Shown in pieces: positions 15,693 to 22,080 of a DNA stretch of 22,080 bases. Location of the stretch: the NCBI GenBank assembly GCA_028292565.1, contig JAQGMD010000473.1:1-22080 (forward strand), in the 5' to 3' direction. A model generated the notes under the pieces. The model was not told where the DNA came from. It ran no database searches and was given only the letters and a program-made list of their open reading frames with translations. The DNA is from Burkholderia sp. (GTDB lineage Bacteria; Pseudomonadota; Gammaproteobacteria; Burkholderiales; Burkholderiaceae). A program made the position numbers and the translations under genes. Positions within the stretch are counted from its first letter, which is position 1. Each line of letters starts with the position of its first letter.

Positions 15693-16469
15693 ATGCACGA
15701 CTATAATTCGGTTGTCATCACACGTCCGCTCGCGCAAGCCATACCGTTTGCGCAGCGCGTGGCTGCAATCGGCCGCGATGTGGTGGTGTTTCCGTTGCTC
15801 GAGATTCATGCGCTTCCGGATCCGGCTGCGCTAAGCAGCGAACTGCAGGCAATGAGCCGATATGCGATGGTGGCGTTCGTCAGTCCGAATGCGATCGACG
15901 CCGCGTTCCGATTCCTGACGGCCTGGCCGCAAGGGGTCGCGATCGCCGTGGTGGGCGAGGGCAGCCGCGCCGCGCTCGCACGCCATGGTGTGACTTCGGA
16001 GAATGCGACTATTTTCAGCCCGCTTGATCCGTTGCGCAGCGACTCACAAACCTTGCTGCAGGCGCTCGATCTCGGCGCATTGCGGGGCAAGGAAGTGTTG
16101 ATCGTGCGTGGCGAAACCGGGCGCGAACTGCTGGCCGACGAATTGCGTGCGGCTGGCGTCCGGGTGACCGCGGTGGCGGCCTACCGACGCGGCGCCCCTG
16201 TGCTTGATGACGAGAGGCGCACTCAATTGGGACGATTGCTGGATACGCCGAACGACTGGATCGTGACCAGTTCTGAAGCTCTGCGCAACCTGGTGGCGAT
16301 GGCCGAACAGCTCGGCGATCCCTATCCATTAATCAAAATGCAACAGCAGCGACTGATCGTACCCCATGCCCGCATCGCGGAAACCGCCGTAACGCTGGGA
16401 CTTCCGAATGTCACCCTGACCGGGTCAGGGGACGAACAGCTGCTTGCCGCGTTACAATCCACAGCATGA
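15693..16469 (+). CDS. hemD: Uroporphyrinogen-III synthase
   Basis: Encodes 258 residues. It cyclises hydroxymethylbilane with inversion of ring D to uroporphyrinogen III, the branch point for haem, sirohaem and cobalamin. The family is divergent, but SVVITRPLAQAIPFAQ at the start, VAFVSPNAIDAAF near residue 70, AIAVVGEGSRAAL, VLIVRGETGRELLADELRAAG and VTAVAAYRR are characteristic. WIVTSSEALRNLVAM near the end fits too. The gene starts 9 bp after the hemC stop without a clear ribosome binding site, and its stop overlaps the hemX start by 4 bp (ATGA), so translation is probably coupled along the operon. Confidence 0.93.
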   Translation: MHDYNSVVITRPLAQAIPFAQRVAAIGRDVVVFPLLEIHALPDPAALSSELQAMSRYAMVAFVSPNAIDAAFRFLTAWPQGVAIAVVGEGSRAALARHGVTSENATIFSPLDPLRSDSQTLLQALDLGALRGKEVLIVRGETGRELLADELRAAGVRVTAVAAYRRGAPVLDDERRTQLGRLLDTPNDWIVTSSEALRNLVAMAEQLGDPYPLIKMQQQRLIVPHARIAETAVTLGLPNVTLTGSGDEQLLAALQSTA

Positions 16470-17665
16470 ATGATTTGACTTCTTCCACCGAATTTCACGC
16501 GTCTGCCAATCCCGAAATGAATCCTCAACCGCAGCAAAACGAATCCGTTGCCCGGGGCTCCGCCCCGCCTATGCAGCCCGGCGACGCGCGGGATGGTGGC
16601 GGCCGCTCCCGCCTCCGCAGTTTCCGCGTCATCCATGCAGGGCTGGCAGTGCTGGCCTTGTTGCTGGCAGCGCAATGGTGGGCCTCGCACGGGGAGGTCA
16701 GCGCCTTGCGCAAGGAAGTGGCGCAACGCCTGCAGAGCAGCGACTCCGCTACCGCCGAAACCAGGGTCCTGGTGAAGTCGATGCAGGAAGGGATGAAGGA
16801 ACTGCAGGGTAAAGCCATCATCCTGGAAAGCAAGCAACACGAGGCGCAAAGCCAGCAATTGGCCCTGGAACAGTTGTACCAGGACCTGTCGAAGAACCGC
16901 GACGAGTGGGCGCTTGCCGAAATCGAACAGGTATTGTCCACCGCAAGCCAGCAGTTGCAGCTTGCCGGCAATGTACAGGGCGCACTGATCGCATTGCAAA
17001 ACGCCGACACCCGGCTGGCGCATTCCGACAAACCGCAATTCCTGATGATCCGCCGCGCGGTCGCCAAAGACATCGACCGCCTGAAGGCCTTGCCGAGCGT
17101 GGACATGACGGGGCTCGCATTGCGCCTTGACGCCATCGTCGCCCAGGTCGATTCGATGCCCTTGCTGTCCGGCGAGAAGCCGGTAGTGCCCGAACCTGCG
17201 CCGAAGAACGGCCGCAGCGGGCAAAACGCTTTGCATGGCGGCGCCAAAAACGATGCCGCCACCAAACCAGGCGTTGCCGCTGACTGGCTGGCCGCGGTTG
17301 GCGAGAAATGGAACATCCTGTCCAGGGAAATGTGGAACGAAGTCCGGCAACTGGTCCAGATACGCAATGTGGAAACGCCCGAGGCGCTGCTGGTCACGCC
17401 GACCGAGGCATATTATCTACGCGAGAACCTGAAGCTGCGGCTGTTGAACGCACGCCTGGCGCTGCTGTCCCGCAATGAAGCGACTTTCCGCAGCGACCTG
17501 GCCGCTGCGCATGACACGATCGCAAGGTATTTCGATACACGCGCCCGACAGACGCAGGTGGCACAAACGCAGCTGAAGCAGATGCAAGCCAGCAACCTGT
17601 CGATCGAAATGCCGACCCTGGCAGAGAGCCTGACTGCGGTTCGCAATTACAAAGCAACACCATAA
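16466..17665 (+). CDS. hemX: HemX family membrane protein (putative uroporphyrinogen-III C-methyltransferase-like)
   Basis: Encodes 399 residues. A polar, Pro/Gln-rich N-terminal tail of about 50 residues precedes one membrane helix (about 55-72, VIHAGLAVLALLLAAQWW). A probable coiled coil follows (about 77-140, many Lys/Glu/Gln, EVSALRKEVAQRL onward). The rest matches the proteobacterial HemX domain, including EWALAEIEQVLSTASQQLQLAGNVQGAL and YYLRENLKLRLLNARLALLSRNE. Despite the database name, members lack the SAM-binding methyltransferase fold, and the protein is unrelated to Bacillus HemX. The role is unproven; its constant place between hemD and hemY suggests organising late tetrapyrrole enzymes at the inner membrane. 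Confidence 0.9.
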   Translation: MNDLTSSTEFHASANPEMNPQPQQNESVARGSAPPMQPGDARDGGGRSRLRSFRVIHAGLAVLALLLAAQWWASHGEVSALRKEVAQRLQSSDSATAETRVLVKSMQEGMKELQGKAIILESKQHEAQSQQLALEQLYQDLSKNRDEWALAEIEQVLSTASQQLQLAGNVQGALIALQNADTRLAHSDKPQFLMIRRAVAKDIDRLKALPSVDMTGLALRLDAIVAQVDSMPLLSGEKPVVPEPAPKNGRSGQNALHGGAKNDAATKPGVAADWLAAVGEKWNILSREMWNEVRQLVQIRNVETPEALLVTPTEAYYLRENLKLRLLNARLALLSRNEATFRSDLAAAHDTIARYFDTRARQTQVAQTQLKQMQASNLSIEMPTLAESLTAVRNYKATP

Positions 17666-17683
17666 AGACAAGGCGAAAAAGCT

Positions 17684-18880
17684 ATGCGCATATTTCTTTC
17701 GCTGATCATCCTGTTCGCCGCTGCAATCGGGCTCGCAGTCGGAGCCCGCTTCAACCCGGGCAATGTGGTCCTGTTCTATCCTCCTTATCGGGTGGACCTG
17801 TCGCTGAATTTATTTCTCCTGCTGCTCGTGCTTTTATTCGCGCTGGCATACGGCACACTGCGTGCAATCCGCAGCGCCCAACAAATGCCACGGCGGGTGA
17901 CAACCTATCGCAGGGAGAAGCGCGAACGCGAAGGTAATCGGGCGCTGCGCGATGCCCTGAAGGCCCTGTTCGAAGGCCGCTTCGGCCACGCCGAAAAAGC
18001 AGCCACGCGTGCCGCCGATGTGCCCGACAACGCAGGCCTGTCTGCGCTGATCGGCGCGCGGGCGGCGCATCGCCTCAGCCAGGGGGGGCGCAGGGACGCG
18101 TGGCTCGCGAAAATCCAGGACGACGCTTCGCTTAAAACCGCGCGGCTGATGACAGCGATGGAGCTGCAGATTGACGACCACCAGCCGGAAATTGCGCTGG
18201 AATCGGCTAATGAATTGAACGCCAGCGGCACGCGCCACATCCACGCATTGCGCCTGGCCCTCAAAGCCAACCAGCATGCAAACAACTGGCCCGAGGTGTT
18301 ACGCCTGGTCCGGCTACTGGACAAGCGCAATGCGATCCATCCGGCCTTGTCGCGCCGGTTGCGGGAGCTGGCCTATGCCGACCTGATGTCCGACCGCGCG
18401 CACGATGCGGAATCGTTGCGCCGCGTATGGTCCACCGTTCCGACGCAGGAACGGGTGCAGCCATTGATAGCACTGCGCGCCGCCCGTTCATTCAACGCCA
18501 AAGGCCTGAATGACGAAGCGCGTTCCATCGTGGAAAAAGCTCTGGCGACTGAGTGGGACGATCGTCTGGTGCGTGCCTATGGGAGCACGGCCGCCGCTGA
18601 AGGTTCGTCGGCGTTGCTGGCGCAGATCGAGCGCTGCGAAGAGTGGCGCAAGTCGCGGCCGACCGATCCGGAACTGGCGCTCACGCTGGGCACGCTGTGC
18701 CTGCGGCAAAAGCTGTGGGGCAAGGCGCAGCGCCATCTGGAGCAGGCGTTGTCCGATGCCACCGAGTCTGAAACAGTGCGCGAAGTACACCTGAAACTGG
18801 CGCAACTGCACGAAGCATTGAACCAGCCGGAGGAAGCGGCCGCGCATTATCGGCAGTGCGCATTGGCGACCATGCTTTGA
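17684..18880 (+). CDS. hemY: HemY family inner-membrane protein with TPR-like repeats
   Basis: Encodes 398 residues. Two membrane segments (about 1-20 and 41-58) form the HemY N-terminal domain, with GARFNPGNVVLFYPPYRVDLSLN between them. A soluble, probably periplasmic or cytosolic, helical region built of TPR-like repeats extends to the C-terminus; the last is ELALTLGTLCLRQKLWGKAQRHLEQALS with EVHLKLAQLHEALNQPEEAAAHYRQ. AAGGCGA at 17670-17676 lies 7 nt before the ATG, supporting this start. It is not the Bacillus protoporphyrinogen oxidase of the same name. The conserved hemCDXY order implies a role in haem synthesis, but no enzymatic residues are seen. Confidence 0.92.
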   Translation: MRIFLSLIILFAAAIGLAVGARFNPGNVVLFYPPYRVDLSLNLFLLLLVLLFALAYGTLRAIRSAQQMPRRVTTYRREKREREGNRALRDALKALFEGRFGHAEKAATRAADVPDNAGLSALIGARAAHRLSQGGRRDAWLAKIQDDASLKTARLMTAMELQIDDHQPEIALESANELNASGTRHIHALRLALKANQHANNWPEVLRLVRLLDKRNAIHPALSRRLRELAYADLMSDRAHDAESLRRVWSTVPTQERVQPLIALRAARSFNAKGLNDEARSIVEKALATEWDDRLVRAYGSTAAAEGSSALLAQIERCEEWRKSRPTDPELALTLGTLCLRQKLWGKAQRHLEQALSDATESETVREVHLKLAQLHEALNQPEEAAAHYRQCALATML

Positions 18881-18888
18881 TCGCCTAC

Positions 18889-18960
18889 AGGGGGATTTCT
18901 TGCTGATCGCGCACGTCGAAATTCCATTCTTTCCGATGGCCTGCGTCCCGAAATCCCCCT
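18889..18960. repeat. Widely spaced 11-bp inverted repeat between hemY and ppa
   Basis: AGGGGGATTTC (18889-18899) and GAAATCCCCCT (18950-18960) are perfect inverses separated by 50 nt. The left arm begins 9 bp after the hemY stop; the right arm overlaps the expected -35 position of the ppa promoter. It could end hemY transcripts as a large stem-loop, or protect the 3' end. No T-run follows. Confidence 0.6.
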
Positions 18961-18971
18961 CCAAAAATCGC

Positions 18972-18977
18972 TATAAT
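18972..18977 (+). promoter_or_regulatory. Perfect -10 hexamer of the ppa promoter
   Basis: TATAAT at 18972-18977 would start transcription near 18984, with a leader of about 32 nt. No recognisable -35 hexamer is present at 16-18 bp. GAGAGAG at 19005-19011 provides a ribosome binding site 4 nt before the ppa ATG. Confidence 0.55.
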
Positions 18978-19015
18978 TGGCAGTTTATTAATCCTGTTAA
19001 AACTGAGAGAGCATC

Positions 19016-19555
19016 ATGAGTCTGAATTTGGTCCCGGCCGGGCGCGATTTGCCGAATGATTTCAACGTGATCATCGAAATTCCGATGAATTCGGATCCGG
19101 TCAAGTATGAAGTTGACAAGGAAACCGGCGCGATTTTTGTTGACCGCTTCATGGGTACGGCCATGCATTACCCCTGCAACTACGGCTATATTCCGCAAAC
19201 GATTTCCGACGACGGCGACCCGGTCGACGTACTGGTCGTGACCCCGTTCCCGCTGCACCCCGGCGTGGTCGTGCGTTGCCGTCCGGTCGGCGTGCTGAAG
19301 ATGAGTGACGAAGCCGGCGGCGATGCGAAGCTGCTCGCGGTACCGGTGGATAAAATTTTGCCGATTTACACGCACTGGCAAAAACCGGAAGACATGAATG
19401 TCTTGCGCCTGCAGCAGATCCAGCACTTTTTCGAACACTACAAGGATCTCGAAAAAGGCAAATGGGTCAAGATCGAGGGCTGGTTTGGTCCGGACGAAGC
19501 GCGCAAAGAGATACTTTCGGGTGTGGAAGCCTACAAGAAGATGCACGGCAAGTAA
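19016..19555 (+). CDS. ppa: Inorganic pyrophosphatase, family I
   Basis: Encodes 179 residues, standard for the soluble hexameric bacterial enzyme. It hydrolyses pyrophosphate released by biosynthetic reactions, pulling them forward. The metal-binding signature [10 protein letters not shown] covers residues 65-74 (Asp66, Asp68 and Asp71). Also typical are [17 protein letters not shown] near the N-terminus, KYEVDKETG with active-site Lys30, [20 protein letters not shown], and LPIYTHW with the C-terminal [17 protein letters not shown]. It has its own -10 hexamer and a strong terminator, so it is probably monocistronic. Confidence 0.98.
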   Translation: MSLNLVPAGRDLPNDFNVIIEIPMNSDPVKYEVDKETGAIFVDRFMGTAMHYPCNYGYIPQTISDDGDPVDVLVVTPFPLHPGVVVRCRPVGVLKMSDEAGGDAKLLAVPVDKILPIYTHWQKPEDMNVLRLQQIQHFFEHYKDLEKGKWVKIEGWFGPDEARKEILSGVEAYKKMHGK

Positions 19556-19580
19556 CCCTGTCCCGCGGAAGAACACGAAG

Positions 19581-19608
19581 AGCGCACTGGTAAGTGCGCT
19601 TTTTTTTT
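19581..19608 (+). terminator. Rho-independent terminator after ppa
   Basis: AGCGCACT (19581-19588) pairs perfectly with AGTGCGCT (19593-19600) around a GGTA loop, followed directly by a run of eight T (19601-19608). This is a textbook intrinsic terminator 26 bp beyond the ppa stop. Confidence 0.96.
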
Positions 19609-19677
19609 GGCCTCGCGAAATTGAGGGGATTTATTGGCGGTATTCAACCGATGGTCCGGTGGAGAACGTGCAATGCT

Positions 19678-19720
19678 TGACGGCTTTATACAACAATACT
19701 GCCGTCATTATTGGTGACGG
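19678..19720. promoter_or_regulatory. Inverted TGACGGC repeat upstream of the HDOD gene
   Basis: TGACGGC (19678-19684) and GCCGTCA (19701-19707) form a 7-bp inverted repeat with a 16-nt spacer, and TGACGG recurs at 19715-19720. It lies 25-67 bp upstream of the start codon, where an operator or leader structure would sit. A TTGACG at 19677-19682 resembles a -35, but I find no -10 at the right spacing. Confidence 0.35.
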
Positions 19721-19744
19721 TACGGAGACGCGGGAGCCTTGAAC

Positions 19745-21331
19745 GTGGAATCACAGAACACAGCCGTGTCCGGATCTGATGCTACTTCGCAGGAGAGCGA
19801 CGAGGCGTACCACGCGCGTGACCGTCTGCTGCAGAAACTCTGCATCGGCGGCAACCTGCCCGCACTCGGCAGCTCCGTGTCGCGGGTGGTGCAGTTGACC
19901 TCGTCGAACGATGAGGCGGTGCGCTGCCTTGCCCATTTCATCCTGTCGGACGTGGCGCTGACGCAGACGATTTTGCGTATATCCAACACGGTGGGCTACC
20001 GCACCGCCTCGGGAACGCCGGTGACTACCGTGTCCAAGGCGATCATGATCCTCGGATTCGATACCATCAAGACCAGCGCGTTGGCGATGCTGCTGGTGGA
20101 CGGCATGTCGGGCAAGCAGGCGCAAAGCGTACGCACTGAACTGGTCCAGGCATTGAGCGCAAGTGTCATCGGGCGCGAGCTGGCCAAACGCGCCCAGCAC
20201 AAGGACGCGGAAGAAGCGGCGATCGCCGCGTTATTCAAGAACATAGGCCGGGTGCTGGTGGCGGCGCATGAACATGATCTCTACAACCAGATCAGTGCGC
20301 TGGTCAGCGACGGCAGCCATACGCCCGCGAAGGCATCCATGAAAGTACTTGGCTGCAGCTTTGATTTGCTGGGCAAATCGGTCCTGCAGGGATGGAAAAT
20401 CCCGGACACCATCGTCCAGGCGCTTTCGCCGCTTCCTTTCGGAACAGTGAGGCCTGCGCGGGGCCGGCAGGAATGGCTGCAACAGGTCGCCGCATTCAGC
20501 GCCGACGCGGCCACGCTGCTTCCACGTTGGGGTGCTGACGAACAGGAAGCGTCGGTCGGGTTGCTGCTCAGGCGCTACGGTGTTGCACTGAACATCGACC
20601 GGGACAAGCTCGATGAATTGTTGATCAGCTCGGCGAAGGAGGTCCGGGTGCTGGCCGACAACACCAGCATTGCGTCCGAATTGGCCGAGCTTGAGGCAAG
20701 CATCGTCGACCTGGGACCGGACGACAGCGGCTTGCCGAGCGAACTGCTGCTGGACTCTATGGACGATGCCGTTGAGTTGCAAGTCACCGCGCGTCACGCA
20801 AGCGGCAAGCCGCTCAATGCGCGCGACATGCTGCTGGCCGGGGTGCAGGATGCGACCCAGATGATGGCCTCCGGCAAATGCCAGGTGAACGACCTGATGC
20901 TGCTGGTGCTGGAAACGCTGTACAGCAGCCTTGGATTTCGTTTTGCGACGGTATGTTTGAAGGACGCGCAGAGCGGGCAGTTCCGCGCCCGCATCTCTAT
21001 GGGAGACAACGGCGTTACGCGTCAGGCGCGCTTCGTGTTTCCCACGCAGCCGGCACACGACCTGTTTCATCTGGCATTGCAAAACGATGCCGACCTGATG
21101 ATTGCCGACGCCACCGCGCCGAAGGTGCGCGACCTGCTGCCGGCCTGGCATCGTGCGCTACTGCCCGACGCGCGCAGCTTCATCGTGCTTCCGCTGGTAG
21201 TCAATCAACGGCAGATCGGCTTCTTCTATGCCGACCGCATGCAGCCCGCGCCGGAAGGCGTGCCGCAGGATGAGACCGCGCTCATCAAGACCTTGAAGGG
21301 GCAGGTACTGGCGGCGTTGAATTCGCGTTGA
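19745..21331 (+). CDS. HDOD-GAF domain signalling protein
   Basis: Encodes 528 residues from GTG at 19745. The HDOD domain spans about residues 27-225, with NLPALGSSVSRVVQL, FILSDVALTQTILRISNT, TTVSKAIMILGFDTIKTSA and ALFKNIGRVL. HDOD domains resemble HD phosphohydrolases but usually lack the catalytic metal site; I see no intact HD dyad. A linker of about 100 residues is followed by a C-terminal GAF-like domain (about 355-525). It includes LVLETLYSSLGFRFATVCLKD and SFIVLPLVVNQRQIGFFYADR. Such proteins are cytosolic regulators, often of motility or stress; ligand unknown. GTG is chosen because GGGAG at 19732-19736 lies 8 nt upstream; an in-frame TTG at 19739 is too close. It converges with a Ser/Thr kinase gene. 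Confidence 0.88.
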   Translation: MESQNTAVSGSDATSQESDEAYHARDRLLQKLCIGGNLPALGSSVSRVVQLTSSNDEAVRCLAHFILSDVALTQTILRISNTVGYRTASGTPVTTVSKAIMILGFDTIKTSALAMLLVDGMSGKQAQSVRTELVQALSASVIGRELAKRAQHKDAEEAAIAALFKNIGRVLVAAHEHDLYNQISALVSDGSHTPAKASMKVLGCSFDLLGKSVLQGWKIPDTIVQALSPLPFGTVRPARGRQEWLQQVAAFSADAATLLPRWGADEQEASVGLLLRRYGVALNIDRDKLDELLISSAKEVRVLADNTSIASELAELEASIVDLGPDDSGLPSELLLDSMDDAVELQVTARHASGKPLNARDMLLAGVQDATQMMASGKCQVNDLMLLVLETLYSSLGFRFATVCLKDAQSGQFRARISMGDNGVTRQARFVFPTQPAHDLFHLALQNDADLMIADATAPKVRDLLPAWHRALLPDARSFIVLPLVVNQRQIGFFYADRMQPAPEGVPQDETALIKTLKGQVLAALNSR

Positions 21332-21339
21332 GGGCCTTC

Positions 21340-21396
21340 GTAGATCGGGATGCCATCGCAACGTACGACGGTCGTAGGTTGGGATGCAATCCCAAC
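21340..21396. repeat. Two diverged REP-like GTAG units between the HDOD gene and the kinase gene
   Basis: A 23-bp unit starting GTAG occurs at 21340-21362 and again at 21374-21396, matching at 19 of 23 positions. The second copy forms a perfect 8-bp stem, GTTGGGAT (21378-21385) with ATCCCAAC (21389-21396), around GCA. The first copy is degenerate in the stem. Both lie between convergent stop codons (21331 and 21467), where REP-like elements commonly collect and can aid termination or mRNA stability. Confidence 0.7.
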
Positions 21397-21466
21397 ATTC
21401 ATCCTCTGGACAACGGCTGACTATTATTCGGGCGTGAATATTGCGATCGGCTGCCAACCACATTGA

Positions 21467-22080
21467 TTAGCGCAGCAACCGCTCGACGCCGACAATCACC
21501 GCCGCAGCCGCCATCGCACCCAGCGCGACGCAGGCGATCCATGCAAGCACACGATTCTCAGGCAGGACATTCGGTTCTATTTGATCCAGCGTCGCAACCG
21601 CGATCTGCACGCCGTTGCGCGCGCTTCTTACGCGCACGAGATAGCGCTTGATATCCAGCGCCATTTTTTCAGCCGATTGATAGCGTTTTTCAGGGCGTTT
21701 GCTCATCGCCTTCATGACGATGCGCGACAGCACACCCGGCACCGCGGAATCTATCTCATGTGGTGCCGACGGTGCTTTGCAGGCGATCATCTGCAACAGC
21801 TTGTCGGGGTCCTCGGTCTGGAATGGTTTGCGGCCCACCAGCATTTCATACATGACGGCGCCGAGCGAATAGATATCGGTGCGGTGATCCACCGGTTTTC
21901 CCATTGCCTGTTCCGGCGACATGTAATTGGGCGTGCCCAGCAGGTTGTTCTGGAACAGTGTGTACGGCTCCTCGGCATACGCCGGATCGTCGGGCACCCG
22001 GTTGGGCGCGCGGGCTATGCCGAAATCGACCAGCATGGGCTGTTCATCCTTCACCATGAAGATATTGGCGGGTTTAACGT
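21467..22080 (-). CDS. Membrane-anchored Ser/Thr protein kinase (C-terminal part, cut by window edge)
   Basis: The C-terminal 204 codons are present; the N-lobe and the HRD motif lie beyond the right edge. The frame opens at once with VKPANIF, the end of the Hanks-type catalytic loop. It continues with DFGIAR (magnesium-binding Asp), a GTPNYMSPEQ activation-segment end, and DHRTDIYSLGAVMYEMLVGRKPF (subdomain IX). After the kinase domain a membrane helix near the C-terminus (VLAWIACVALGAMAAAAVIVGV) leaves only ERLLR beyond it, so the kinase faces the cytosol as a tail-anchored-like protein without an extracellular sensor. It converges with the HDOD-GAF gene; a functional link is inferred from proximity only. 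Confidence 0.92.
   Translation of the reverse strand, partial: VKPANIFMVKDEQPMLVDFGIARAPNRVPDDPAYAEEPYTLFQNNLLGTPNYMSPEQAMGKPVDHRTDIYSLGAVMYEMLVGRKPFQTEDPDKLLQMIACKAPSAPHEIDSAVPGVLSRIVMKAMSKRPEKRYQSAEKMALDIKRYLVRVRSARNGVQIAVATLDQIEPNVLPENRVLAWIACVALGAMAAAAVIVGVERLLR

Noticed and set aside
16322..17350. 342-codon minus-strand frame across hemX
   Set aside because: Antisense to hemX, which has the expected length, membrane helix and operon position.
20231..21151. 306-codon minus-strand frame inside the HDOD-GAF gene
   Set aside because: Antisense shadow; the + strand frame carries clear HDOD and GAF blocks.
1..22080. CRISPR array, tRNA, rRNA, insertion sequence or prophage gene
   Set aside because: No regular repeat-spacer pattern, no cloverleaf-like or rRNA sequence, and no transposase, integrase or phage structural protein was seen in any frame.

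Overview
The window looks like chromosomal core sequence from a betaproteobacterium, most likely Burkholderiales and probably Oxalobacteraceae (Herminiimonas/Herbaspirillum-like). The basis is protein character and gene order: GC-rich coding sequence, a proteobacterial hemC-hemD-hemX-hemY cluster next to argH and an AlgZ/AlgR-type two-component pair, and a YjgA(DarP)-Mog pair beside a divergent pmbA. The genus is an inference; no rRNA or tRNA gene is present to settle it. Genes are densely packed with little accessory DNA. I see no phage, IS element, CRISPR array or toxin-antitoxin pair.

Layout. Positions 1-85 hold the first 28 codons of a leftward NADP-dependent oxidoreductase (CurA/YncB type). 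A 344-bp intergenic region with repeated TGTAAC and CACGT motifs leads to a bactofilin gene (430-954), which ends at a strong intrinsic terminator. purU (1148-2017) follows, then a 454-bp, partly AT-rich gap with a plausible promoter, then an orphan lipoprotein gene (2472-3125). A leftward cluster yjgA(darP)-mog-carboxylesterase (5103 down to 3193) diverges from pmbA (5187-6551). pmbA converges with dctA (7950 down to 6610) on a long REP-like hairpin. argH (9639 down to 8245) lies upstream of dctA.

From argH onward the order matches the Pseudomonas alginate/pilus regulatory locus: argH diverges from an algZ/fimS-like sensor kinase, followed by an algR-like LytTR regulator. Here ppc (14593 down to 11723) sits in reverse orientation between algR and hemC. 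Next come hemC, hemD, hemX and hemY (14736-18880), a tight operon for uroporphyrinogen III formation plus two membrane proteins. ppa (19016-19555) has its own perfect -10 and terminator. An HDOD-GAF signalling protein (19745-21331) converges on a membrane-anchored Ser/Thr protein kinase that is cut by the right edge; two diverged REP-like units lie between them.

The genes mostly serve central metabolism: C4-dicarboxylate uptake (DctA), oxaloacetate replenishment (Ppc), arginine synthesis (ArgH), one-carbon/purine balance (PurU), tetrapyrrole synthesis (HemCD), pyrophosphate removal (Ppa), molybdenum cofactor (Mog) and ribosome assembly (DarP). Signalling genes (AlgZ/AlgR-like pair, HDOD-GAF protein, kinase) are interspersed. 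I found no convincing new system. The items most worth a second look are the GTAG-type REP-like elements, paired palindromes upstream of dctA, the orphan lipoprotein with its AT-rich leader, and the HDOD-GAF/kinase pair.
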